64,000 nucleotides of DNA from Ravibacter sp964559125 (lineage in GTDB: Bacteria; Bacteroidota; Bacteroidia; Cytophagales; Spirosomataceae), in contig CAZLGW010000012.1 in NCBI GenBank assembly GCA_964559125.1, positions 62,001-126,000 on the forward strand. Direction: 5' to 3'. The notes under the pieces are model-generated. The model was not told the DNA's origin and did not search any database. It saw nothing but the letters and a program-made list of their open reading frames with translations. Shown here piece after piece: positions 19,054 to 27,073 of this stretch (its first letter is position 1; every line of letters starts with the position of its first letter). The translations under genes were made by a program, and so were the position numbers.

Positions 19054-20640
19054 ATGAAATCGTATATAAAATATATCCTGGGAGCAGCGACGATAGCGAT
19101 GCTGACTGGCTGTGATGATGGCTTTGAGCATTTGAACAAGAATCCTGTGGTTGCAACCAGCGAGCAGTTCAAGCCCCAATATCTTTTCTCAACAGCGCAA
19201 CTGACCACATTCAGGGGCGAAGAGAACGTTTCGCTATACTACGGATCAACCTTTGTTCAGCAAATGGCTTCCTTAAGCGACAGGGGTATCTTTGACTTCT
19301 TTGGAGACAAGTATGTTTATCATCAGTCAGCCAATGATCAGCTTTGGAATGCTACGTTCGAAGGCTCGACTGGCCCTGTAAAACAGCTTGAAGCTCTGTT
19401 CTTTATGTGTAATGGTAAAGAAGCAGAGTACCACAATCTCATTCAGATGGCAAGAATATGGAGGACGATTGTCTATCATCGCCTGACCGACATGTATGGA
19501 GATGTGCCGTATTCTGAAGCCGGGAAAGGGGCAACAGAACGCATCTACAAGCCCAAGTATGATACCCAGAAGGATATCTACTATCACATGCTGACTGAGC
19601 TTGAAGACGCAACTTCTAAACTGGATGCCGGGCAAAACAATTTTGCTGCCGCCGATATTGCCTACAAAGGCGATATCCAAAAATGGAAAAAGCTAGGTCA
19701 CTCCATGATGCTACGCCTCGGAATGAGGCTTTCAAAGGTAGAGCCGGCAACCGCTCAGCAATGGGTCGACAAAGCATTCAAAGGAGGTACCCTTGCCAGC
19801 AATGACGACAACCTAGCTATTCGCGGAACCGACCCAACCGGCTCTAACTACCTGCTTACGAACGGGCAAAGCAGCATGTTCCGCGTGGGCTACGTGCCCG
19901 GCAGAATTTCGGCCACGTTCTTCAACCATTTGAAGAATACCGGAGACCCCCGCCTGGCCTACATACCAGCCATTTACACCGTTTGGAACAATAATTCAAC
20001 CAAAATAACCGACCCGGCCATACAAAAAGGACTCCCCAACGGACTGAACAGGATCACCATGGAAGATGACCCGAGTTACGATCCTGCATTGGGCAACGAG
20101 CTGCAATACTCCGGGATTAACCGTGACATCTTTGCGAAGCTCGATGGCCCCAGAATGTTCCTGACGTTTGCAGAGTCACAACTTCTGTTGGCTGAAGCGG
20201 CTGTCCGCGGCTGGATCAGCGCCGATCCAAAAACGCTGTACGAAAGCGCTGTGACAGCAGGTATGAAGTTATATGCTACCTACGACGTATCTGCTAGTAT
20301 TACCGATGCCCAAATACAAGCTTATCTCGCTGCCAATCCTTTCGCAGGATCAGGGGATGTAGAAAAATCATTTGAACAAATCAATACGGAATACTGGACG
20401 ACGACGTTCCTGAATGGATACGAAACCTACGCCAACGTAAGACGTTCGGGCTATCCAAAACTCATTCCGGTTGTCTACGGCGGCCCCGCCGACAACGACA
20501 CCGGAGGAAAATTCCCACGCCGTCTCCGCTATCCTTGGCAATCCGAAATAGCGCTTAACAAGGAAAATTACGATGCCGCTGTAGCCCGCATGGGTGGTAG
20601 CGACGACATGGTCACCAGAGTCTGGTGGGATAAAGAATAG
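19054..20640 (+). CDS. SusD/RagB nutrient-binding lipoprotein (SusD-like_2), locus 1
   Basis: A surface lipoprotein of 528 aa that lids the SusC barrel and captures substrate. From the chosen ATG (19054) the chain begins MKSYIKYILGAATIAMLTGC, a signal peptide with lipobox Cys. An upstream in-frame ATG at 19012 overlaps the SusC end but would bury the signal. SusD-like_2 hallmarks are EHLNKNPVVAT near the N terminus, the TPR-like middle (YHRLTDMYGDVPYSEA) and the C terminus VTRVWWDKE. It is followed by a hairpin at 20667-20708. Confidence 0.94.
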   Translation: MKSYIKYILGAATIAMLTGCDDGFEHLNKNPVVATSEQFKPQYLFSTAQLTTFRGEENVSLYYGSTFVQQMASLSDRGIFDFFGDKYVYHQSANDQLWNATFEGSTGPVKQLEALFFMCNGKEAEYHNLIQMARIWRTIVYHRLTDMYGDVPYSEAGKGATERIYKPKYDTQKDIYYHMLTELEDATSKLDAGQNNFAAADIAYKGDIQKWKKLGHSMMLRLGMRLSKVEPATAQQWVDKAFKGGTLASNDDNLAIRGTDPTGSNYLLTNGQSSMFRVGYVPGRISATFFNHLKNTGDPRLAYIPAIYTVWNNNSTKITDPAIQKGLPNGLNRITMEDDPSYDPALGNELQYSGINRDIFAKLDGPRMFLTFAESQLLLAEAAVRGWISADPKTLYESAVTAGMKLYATYDVSASITDAQIQAYLAANPFAGSGDVEKSFEQINTEYWTTTFLNGYETYANVRRSGYPKLIPVVYGGPADNDTGGKFPRRLRYPWQSEIALNKENYDAAVARMGGSDDMVTRVWWDKE

Positions 20641-20666
20641 CTTTCTCCTACAGACATATTACAAAC

Positions 20667-20708
20667 GTCAAAGCCGGGCTGGGTTTAATAACTCAGCCCG
20701 CTTTTGAC
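20667..20708 (+). terminator. Hairpin after SusD, probable terminator or attenuator
   Basis: The two arms begin gtcaaagccgggctg and end cagcccgcttttgac, forming a GC-rich imperfect stem of about 19 bp around a short taata loop. The T content after the stem is modest. It sits between SusD and the aldolase on the same strand, so it may lower rather than stop transcription into the aldolase. Confidence 0.6.
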
Positions 20709-20728
20709 TTCTACCTTTAGCATCGCCC

Positions 20729-21772
20729 ATGAAAAATAAAGAAAACAACTCCCGGAGGACCTTCCTCAAACATCTGGCCCTGTTACCGATAGCTTCGTTA
20801 CCTGCTTTACGGTCTGGTCACTACACTGATATAGCGAAAAAGAGAGACCGTAAATCTCTTGTTCCGGTGATGGTAACGCCTTTTAACAGCGATCTTTCCA
20901 TCGACTGGAAATACTTCGATAGAATAACAGAGTTCTACCATAAGGCAGGTGCGGAAGGATACTTTGCCAATTGCCTCAGCAGCGAGATGTACTCCCTTAC
21001 GCCCGACGAAAGGCTGGCGGTTACCGACCGGGTCGTCAGGTATTTCAAAGGGAAAGTACCGGTGGTAAGTACAGGCTCATTCGGAGATACTATCGCTGAA
21101 AAGGCTGAGTTCATAAAGAAAGTTCACGACTTGGGCACAGATGCGGTCATACTCATTACCAGCCACTTTGCAGGCCGCCAGGAAAGCGATGAGGTACTGA
21201 TTGAAAACCTTCAGAAACTCGCCTCTCTAACCGGGAATATCCCGCTTGGCACCTACGAGTGTCCGACTCCCTACAAAAGGGTGCTCAGCCCTGAAGTGTT
21301 CTCCTATGTCGTAAAAAGCGGGCGTTTTATATACCACAAAGATACCTGTGAGAATATCGACGCCATCCGCGTAAAACTGGATATTGCCAAAGGAAGCAAG
21401 ATGCAGTTTTACAACGCTCACACCGCCTCTGCCGTCGCTTCCCTGAGAGGAGGCGGAGCCGGCCTGTCTCCGGTCTCGGCCAATTTCTACCCGGAGATCC
21501 TCAACTGGATTTGTGATAACGCAAACAACCCCAAAAAGAAGGAAGAAGTCGACTGGATACAGTCGGAAGTAGCAGCCACAGAACCGCTCATCTCAAAAGG
21601 ATATCCTGTAAGCTCCAAATATTTCCTCAAAAAAAGAGGCCTTCCGATAGAGCCTGTTACCCGGCTGCAGAGACGACCGCTCACCACCGAACAGCAAACT
21701 ACACTAGATCAGGTGCACGGGCGGTTTTTAGGATGGTGCGGGCGTCTGGGGATCGAGCCGGTTACGGTCTAA
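20729..21772 (+). CDS. Tat-exported aldolase of the DapA/NanA family
   Basis: A 347-aa class I aldolase (dihydrodipicolinate synthase/N-acetylneuraminate lyase fold). The N terminus NSRRTFLKHLALLPIASLPA carries a twin-arginine signal, so the enzyme is probably periplasmic, unlike classical DapA. The catalytic pair is kept: Tyr176 (GTYECPTP) and Schiff-base Lys204 (IYHKDTC), 28 residues apart as in E. coli DapA (Tyr133/Lys161). The GTTGE substrate loop is replaced by CLSSE, arguing against lysine biosynthesis. It probably splits or forms a 2-keto-3-deoxy acid derived from the ligand of the upstream SusCD pair. Its last 11 bp overlap the end of the convergent ribulokinase gene. Confidence 0.85.
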   Translation: MKNKENNSRRTFLKHLALLPIASLPALRSGHYTDIAKKRDRKSLVPVMVTPFNSDLSIDWKYFDRITEFYHKAGAEGYFANCLSSEMYSLTPDERLAVTDRVVRYFKGKVPVVSTGSFGDTIAEKAEFIKKVHDLGTDAVILITSHFAGRQESDEVLIENLQKLASLTGNIPLGTYECPTPYKRVLSPEVFSYVVKSGRFIYHKDTCENIDAIRVKLDIAKGSKMQFYNAHTASAVASLRGGGAGLSPVSANFYPEILNWICDNANNPKKKEEVDWIQSEVAATEPLISKGYPVSSKYFLKKRGLPIEPVTRLQRRPLTTEQQTTLDQVHGRFLGWCGRLGIEPVTV

Positions 21773-23411
21773 TTGCTACATCCTCCACAAACCCACCTAA
21801 CTCCAAATACTTCCCATACAACTTCTCATAAACCGCCACCTTCTCAGCCTCCGGAACATATTCGGCATCGAAACCCGATCCCATAGCCTGCTGGGCTTCG
21901 CCTATGGTATCATAAACACCGGCAACTACCGAAGCGCACATCGCAGCGCCCAACGCGCACGTCTGCTCGGAAGTCGCTACCCTGATCGGCACGTTCAGCA
22001 CGTTGGCCAGGGTCTGCATCACCAGCTTCGATTTCTTCGCCACCCCTCCTATTGCGATCACCTGCTTAATGGGGACGCCCTGCTCCAAAAAACGATCTAC
22101 AATACTTTTGGACCCGAACGCAGTAGCTTCTACCAATACTTTGAATACCCTTGCAGCGTCGGTACCCAGGTTAAGTCCGGAGATCAGGCCCTTGACGTCG
22201 TAGTTTGCATCGGGCGTACGGCGCCCGTTAAACCAGTCGAGCGCCACCGGATCATGCTCCGTAACAGGTAAGGCGAGGGCCTTTTCCGACAACAGAGGCA
22301 ATAGCCGGTCTGATAGTTGCTGACGAATGCCTTCGTCTTCTATCAGTTCCGAAACAGGTTCGAGGATCAGTCTTTTAAACCACGCATATACATCCCCAAA
22401 AGCAGATTGCCCCGCCTCAAACCCGAGCATACCGGGAAGGATGGAACCGTCTACCTGGCCGCAGATACCTTTCACTAAAAGGTGCCCTACCTCTTCATTC
22501 GGCGCCACCAGCATATCGCATGTCGACGTGCCCATTACCCTCACGAAAGAGTAGGGCTCTATAGCAGAACCGATCGCGCCGATATGGGCGTCTATTGCAC
22601 CAACGCCAACCTTTACGCCGGAAGGAAGACCAAGCCTTTCAGTCCACTCATCAGTAAGGGTGCCTACCGGGACATCGGTAGTATGGGTATCGCGGTAAAG
22701 GCGCGCCCTGAGACCGCTCAGTAGCGGATCGAGCGTAGTGAGGAATTCTTCCGACGGAAGACCGTCAAACTCTTCGTGCCACATCGCTTTATGGCCTGCC
22801 GCACAACGGCTGCGCTTCATCGTAAGCGGGTTGGTAGTGCCTGTAAGCAGGGCCGGCATCCAGTCGCAGTGCTCTGCCCAGGAGAAAGCTTTTGCCCTTA
22901 CCTGTTCATCTACCCGGAGGGTACGGAGTATTTTGGACCAGAACCACTCCGACGAATAGATCCCACCCGAAAATTTGGTAAAATCAGTTTCCCAGGAATG
23001 CGCCAGGTCATTGATTTCCTGCGCTTCGCGATTACTCGTGTGGTCTTTCCAGAGAATAAACATAGCGTTCGGGTTCTCCGAAAATTCCGGCAGTAATGCA
23101 AGCGGGGTACCGTTTTCATCGAGGGCGATGGGGGTCGAACCTGTCGTGTCGATCGACAGCCCGGTGATCTGCTCTGTGACGCTTTGGGGCAGGGAAGCCA
23201 AAGCTCCCTTTATGGCAGCTTCCAGTCCTTCGATATAGTCGAGCGGGTGCTGCCTGAATTGTGAAGCCGACGGGTCGCAATAGAGTCCTTTTTTCCAGCG
23301 GGGGTATTCAAATACAAAACTGCTTAACAGCTCTCCGTTGCCTGTATCGGCGACTACTGCCCTTACAGAGTCTGTACCGTAGTCCAGGCCAATTACATAT
23401 TTGGAATTCAT
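21762..23411 (-). CDS. araB: Ribulokinase
   Basis: FGGY-family kinase that phosphorylates L-ribulose in arabinose catabolism. The 549-aa length and sequence fit AraB: the N-terminal phosphate loop IGLDYGTDSVRAV, LSIDTTGSTP near residue 90, WAEHCDWMPALLTGT, KVGVGAIDAHIGAIGSA, GTSTCDML and the C-terminal IGGVAKKS. No araA or araD is visible in the window; the neighbours are a ROK kinase and an SDR. The specificity could therefore be for another ketopentose or pentulose. Its end overlaps the aldolase gene by 11 bp tail to tail. Confidence 0.92.
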   Translation of the reverse strand: MNSKYVIGLDYGTDSVRAVVADTGNGELLSSFVFEYPRWKKGLYCDPSASQFRQHPLDYIEGLEAAIKGALASLPQSVTEQITGLSIDTTGSTPIALDENGTPLALLPEFSENPNAMFILWKDHTSNREAQEINDLAHSWETDFTKFSGGIYSSEWFWSKILRTLRVDEQVRAKAFSWAEHCDWMPALLTGTTNPLTMKRSRCAAGHKAMWHEEFDGLPSEEFLTTLDPLLSGLRARLYRDTHTTDVPVGTLTDEWTERLGLPSGVKVGVGAIDAHIGAIGSAIEPYSFVRVMGTSTCDMLVAPNEEVGHLLVKGICGQVDGSILPGMLGFEAGQSAFGDVYAWFKRLILEPVSELIEDEGIRQQLSDRLLPLLSEKALALPVTEHDPVALDWFNGRRTPDANYDVKGLISGLNLGTDAARVFKVLVEATAFGSKSIVDRFLEQGVPIKQVIAIGGVAKKSKLVMQTLANVLNVPIRVATSEQTCALGAAMCASVVAGVYDTIGEAQQAMGSGFDAEYVPEAEKVAVYEKLYGKYLELGGFVEDVAIRP

Positions 23412-23453
23412 TATTGATCAGAAGTAAAACGGTAAAGGGAAGATATGCTCCTA

Positions 23454-23461
23454 CAAATATA
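23454..23461 (-). promoter_or_regulatory. Predicted -7 box of ribulokinase promoter
   Basis: TATATTTG read on the minus strand lies 43 nt upstream of the ribulokinase ATG. No matching TTG was found at the expected -33 distance, so this is a partial promoter call. Confidence 0.3.
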
Positions 23462-23552
23462 CTGTCATATTTGAAATAGGGCTATTTAATGACACAGTAG
23501 GTATCATCTGTTATATAGAAAGAATATATACGTCAGCCCTGCTTTGAAACGA

Positions 23553-23592
23553 CTCCCCACTCCTGCCAAGGAGAGGGGGCCGGGGGGTGAGG
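23553..23592. repeat. Dispersed CCCCCGGCCCCCTCTCC-type intergenic repeat
   Basis: The segment ctccccactcctgcc followed by aaggagagggggccgg and ggggtgagg has the composition of a known class of short intergenic elements seen in many unrelated bacterial genomes (cctcacccccnggccccctctcc). It can fold through CTCCcc/GGAG pairing. It lies 5 bp after the ROK gene end on that gene's strand, where it could act as a transcript end. Confidence 0.5.
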
Positions 23593-23597
23593 TATGA

Positions 23598-24509
23598 TTA
23601 CTCAAAACAAAGCGAAGCCGCTCCCAGCAGCCCGGCGTCATTGGCCAGCGTAGCTCTTTTCACATTCAGCGTTTTCGCGTAGTAAGGCGTCAGCCAGTTG
23701 GTAAGGCGCTCCTGCACCGATGGCATGATATAGTCGAACGAAGCCGAAAGGCCCCCGCCGATCAGGATAGTGGTAATATCGAGTATGCGGATCATGGCCA
23801 CCAGGCCGTCGCCCAGCATATAACCTACTTCCCTGAAAACATCCAGTGCAAGTTTATCACCGGCCGCAGCGGCAGCCACCAGGCCGGTAGTAGAAATGGT
23901 TCCGTCAGACGGCAGGATCGTTTCTCCTTTAAAAGCTGCTCTCATTTCTTCGGCAAGCTCCAGCAATTCTTTCTTCCCTATGTTCCTTTCCAGCACCCTG
24001 CCGTTCCTGGAAGGAATATGCCCGGGCTCCATGGCGTTACCGCCCCCTCCTTTGAATACTTTTTTATCAATGATAGCGGCTCCGCCGATACCTGTGCCGA
24101 GTGTGATGAAAATATAGTCTTCCGGTACGTCTTCCTCCCCGAAATAGTATTCTCCCAAAGCAGCTGCATTGGCATCGTTCTCCAGGTAAAACTCATGACC
24201 GGGGAACCTCTTCTTAAGCTCCGGCACGATCTTTATCCCGTTTATCTCCGGAATAGCCGTGATCTCGATCAGTGTAGTACGGTCCCTCGTGATCAGTCCC
24301 GGGACGCCGATACCCACTTTTTTTACTTCAGGATACTCTTTGAGCTCAAGCGCTATGGCATCTCCCAAACGCTCGATAAACCTCCCGGATTCACGCCAGC
24401 TGGCGGTTTCATGACTGTAGAAGTTGGAAATCCTTCCGTCTTTTACATCTACAATGCCCATTTTTACGTTGGTGCCGCCGATGTCGATACCCAGGTACTG
24501 TTGTTCCAT
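23598..24509 (-). CDS. ROK-family sugar kinase (glucokinase-like)
   Basis: A 303-aa cytoplasmic sugar kinase. It starts with LGIDIGGTNVKMGIVD, the ATP phosphate loop; it has the sugar-binding motif LENDANAAALGEYYFG and the second ATP motif ITLGTGIGGAAI. After EPGHIPSRNG the CxCGxxGCxE zinc motif of many ROK proteins is missing: no cysteines occur there. This is seen in some Bacteroidota members but is worth noting. ATG at 24509 was preferred over an in-frame TTG two codons upstream. There is no DNA-binding N-terminal domain, so it is a kinase rather than a repressor. Confidence 0.92.
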   Translation of the reverse strand: MEQQYLGIDIGGTNVKMGIVDVKDGRISNFYSHETASWRESGRFIERLGDAIALELKEYPEVKKVGIGVPGLITRDRTTLIEITAIPEINGIKIVPELKKRFPGHEFYLENDANAAALGEYYFGEEDVPEDYIFITLGTGIGGAAIIDKKVFKGGGGNAMEPGHIPSRNGRVLERNIGKKELLELAEEMRAAFKGETILPSDGTISTTGLVAAAAAGDKLALDVFREVGYMLGDGLVAMIRILDITTILIGGGLSASFDYIMPSVQERLTNWLTPYYAKTLNVKRATLANDAGLLGAASLCFE

Positions 24510-24719
24510 TATCAATGTCTGTCTTAAATTATTAAAATCTTTTCAAAATAGATGTCTTATAAAAAATGCTAATTTAGTAAATACCGGGTAAACCCAGGTA
24601 CTAATCCCGTAAAACACTTCAGGTCAGGCGCTGACGCATGCTTTCCATATCCCTTGCCGGTTTGAATAGTGCACGCACACGAAAAGAGGCTACCGGAAAT
24701 TTATTAAATCCAGCTTCTT

Positions 24720-25427
24720 CTAAATATCTCCCAATTGGGGACGTATGATCAGCTCTTCCAGCACGGTGCCTTCCGACAAGGCGTATGCAGCCCATACGGC
24801 CGCTGCCACATCTTCACTTTTGACGAACCTTTCGGGCGGCAGATCTGTCCCTGCCCAGCTGTCGGTCAGCGTAGCACCGGGTAAAATCGCAGTTACACGA
24901 ACATTATCCGCTTTCAGTTCCTCTCTCAGCACCCTGGTCATTCCATACAGTGCATGCTTGGCTATCGCATAAGAGCCGCCGTTGGGATAGGCTGTTATAC
25001 TTGCTATAGAGCACATGTTAAAAATATGCCCGGACTTCCTTCTCTTCATCTCCCCCACAAACCCCCTCGTAAGCCGGTAAGCGCTCAGGAGATTTGCTTC
25101 CAGCATTTTTTCGACCACGCCGTCGGCCTCATTATGTACCTGCCCGGGGATAAACAGCCCGGTATTATTGACAAGGACGTCGACAGGTCTTTCGAGCGAA
25201 TGGACATACGCTACAAAAGCTTTTATCCCTTCTTCTCCCGAAAGATCCCCGTTAAAGGTATAGAGCGTTCCCGGCAGTTTCCTGTTCCTGGCTTCGGCAA
25301 GCAGCCTGTCGATATTGATCTGTTTTCTCGAACCCGTTACCACGTCAAGACCGTTTTTCAGGAACGCCAGCACTATAGCCCTTCCTATACCCCGGGTCCC
25401 GCTTGATACTACAGCTAATCTGTTCAT
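24720..25427 (-). CDS. Short-chain dehydrogenase/reductase
   Basis: A 235-aa classical SDR with the cofactor loop SSGTRGIGRAI (a TGxxxGIG variant), the NNTG motif (LVNNTGLF), catalytic Ser in MCSIAS and the YxxxK pair in YAIAKHA. A basic residue in SRKQ after beta-2 suggests NADP(H). The substrate is unknown; 3-oxoacyl or sugar alcohol reductase roles are both possible. A TAGCTTTG -7-like box on its strand at 25485-25492 gives a 57-nt leader. It is divergent from the MlaE gene. Confidence 0.9.
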   Translation of the reverse strand: MNRLAVVSSGTRGIGRAIVLAFLKNGLDVVTGSRKQINIDRLLAEARNRKLPGTLYTFNGDLSGEEGIKAFVAYVHSLERPVDVLVNNTGLFIPGQVHNEADGVVEKMLEANLLSAYRLTRGFVGEMKRRKSGHIFNMCSIASITAYPNGGSYAIAKHALYGMTRVLREELKADNVRVTAILPGATLTDSWAGTDLPPERFVKSEDVAAAVWAAYALSEGTVLEELIIRPQLGDI

Positions 25428-25561
25428 TAGAATAAAAGGGTATTAAGTTTGATTATAAAAATTCTTCATCCGCTCTCACTGCTCCAAAGCTATTTCATTT
25501 TTCTATTTAGATCATTTTTTCCCTATTTTTCACGAATATTACGGATTCTGATTCTAATACG

Positions 25562-26290
25562 ATGTCGAACTTAGGCAAATTCTTTATTTTTCTGGGCAGT
25601 CAGCTAAACCAGCGGGAGAAGTTCCCGGTGTATTGGTCACGTTTTCTGGAAGAATGCAACAGCATAGGCGTGAAGTCCATATTTATTGTAGCAATCGTAT
25701 CTACTTTCATAGGGGCCGTATCGTGTATCCAGACGGCCTATAACCTCGTCAGCCCGCTTATTCCCGTATCGACCGTAGCCCTTATCGTAAGGGATATGCA
25801 GATTCTTGAGCTGGCTCCTACCATTACCTGCATCGTACTGGCGGGTAAAGTCGGCTCCAATATTGCCGGAGAGCTGGGTACCATGAGGATCACCGAGCAG
25901 ATAGAAGCCCTTGAAGTGATGGGAATCAATTCTGCATCTTACCTGGTGCTGCCCAAGATCCTGGCCGCTATGGTTACTTTTCCCATGCTGGTTATATTAG
26001 CTGCCTTTCTCGGGATATGGGGTGGCTACATGGCGGGGACGCTGACCGGCGTTATATCGGAGAGAGATTATATCTACGGTATCCGGGACGGGTTTATACC
26101 TTATAACATATTCTTTATGTGTGTAAAACCCTTTGTTTTCGGGTTCCTGATCGCTGCAATTTCTTCTTTTAAAGGCTATTACACCAGGGGAGGCGCGCTC
26201 GAAGTCGGTCAATCGAGTACGCAGGCCGTAACAAGCAGTTGTATTGCGGTGCTGGTGGCCGATTACCTGCTCGCACAGTTGCTGCTGTAA
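25562..26290 (+). CDS. MlaE-family ABC transporter permease
   Basis: A 242-aa inner-membrane permease of the MlaE/YrbE family that moves phospholipids or other hydrophobic compounds between the membranes. Features: amphipathic N terminus, five to six hydrophobic segments (SIFIVAIVSTFIGAVS, LAAMVTFPMLVILAAFLG, VFGFLIAAISSF) and the family motif TEQIEALEVMGINS. A TAAGTTTG box at 25444-25451 could be its -7 element. The ATPase partner starts 28 bp later. No MCE/MlaD substrate-binding gene follows in the window, although many Bacteroidota encode one nearby. Confidence 0.93.
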   Translation: MSNLGKFFIFLGSQLNQREKFPVYWSRFLEECNSIGVKSIFIVAIVSTFIGAVSCIQTAYNLVSPLIPVSTVALIVRDMQILELAPTITCIVLAGKVGSNIAGELGTMRITEQIEALEVMGINSASYLVLPKILAAMVTFPMLVILAAFLGIWGGYMAGTLTGVISERDYIYGIRDGFIPYNIFFMCVKPFVFGFLIAAISSFKGYYTRGGALEVGQSSTQAVTSSCIAVLVADYLLAQLLL

Positions 26291-26314
26291 GGTACCTGAG
26301 CGAAGTCGAAGGTT
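26291..26314. repeat. Dispersed CCTGAGCGAAGTCGAAGG-type repeat between mlaE and mlaF
   Basis: The segment ggtacctgagcgaagtcgaa then ggtt contains a palindrome-like unit with complementary ends (acct/aggt). A second copy in the opposite orientation is at 31834-31866. It sits exactly between the permease stop and the ATPase start, so it was inserted or retained inside an operon. Confidence 0.6.
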
Positions 26315-26318
26315 AAGT

Positions 26319-27071
26319 ATGATAGAAATAAGAAATATAAAAAAGTCATTCAACGGGAAGCATGTTCTTCTCGGTATAGACGGCGTTTTTAAAAAAGGGG
26401 AAACCAACCTGATTATAGGCGGGAGCGGTACCGGCAAAAGCGTGCTGCTGAAATGCATCATAGGCCTCATTCAGCCTGATGAAGGAGAGGTGCTCTACGA
26501 TGGGCGCAGCTTCTACGGGGGCGACAAGGACACGATCCAGTCTATCAGGAGAGAAATGGGGGTACTTTTCCAGGGAGGGGCGCTCTTTGATTCGAAAACG
26601 GTGGCGGAAAATGTCCGTTTTCCGCTCGATATGCTCACCGGGCAATCGCCGGCCGAAAAACGCGACCGGGTTAATTTCTGCCTGGAAAGAGTCGGGCTTG
26701 AGCAGGCTGCCAACCGTATGCCCTCGGAAATAAGCGGCGGTATGAAGAAACGTGTCGGTATTGCGAGAGCCATCGTGATGAACCCGAAGTACCTTTTCTG
26801 CGACGAACCCAATTCCGGGCTCGACCCGCTCACGGCAGTCAAAATCGACGAGCTCATCCAGGAAATCACCCAGGAATACCAGATTACCACCGTAGTCATC
26901 ACCCACGACATGAACTCGGTAATGGAAATCGGCCAGAATATCATTTTCCTCTACCAGGGGAAGAAGATCTGGGAAGGAAACGATAGTACCATCACGCATT
27001 CTGAGGTGCCGGAACTCAATGAATTCTTATTCTCCAACAAGCTTCTGAGGGATCTCCGCAAATCCGGGTAG
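26319..27071 (+). CDS. MlaF-family ABC transporter ATPase
   Basis: A 250-aa ATP-binding subunit that powers the MlaE permease encoded just upstream. It shows Walker A GGSGTGKS (about 34-41), the Q-loop LFQGGALFD, signature ISGGMKKR, Walker B YLFCDEP and the switch His in VVITHDM. The FQGGALFDS sequence after the Q-loop is typical of the MlaF branch. The ATG at 26319 was chosen because the longer in-frame extension would read through the permease end and the repeat and encodes unlikely sequence. It ends 2 bp before the end of the convergent flippase gene. Confidence 0.94.
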   Translation: MIEIRNIKKSFNGKHVLLGIDGVFKKGETNLIIGGSGTGKSVLLKCIIGLIQPDEGEVLYDGRSFYGGDKDTIQSIRREMGVLFQGGALFDSKTVAENVRFPLDMLTGQSPAEKRDRVNFCLERVGLEQAANRMPSEISGGMKKRVGIARAIVMNPKYLFCDEPNSGLDPLTAVKIDELIQEITQEYQITTVVITHDMNSVMEIGQNIIFLYQGKKIWEGNDSTITHSEVPELNEFLFSNKLLRDLRKSG

Positions 27072-27073
27072 CT

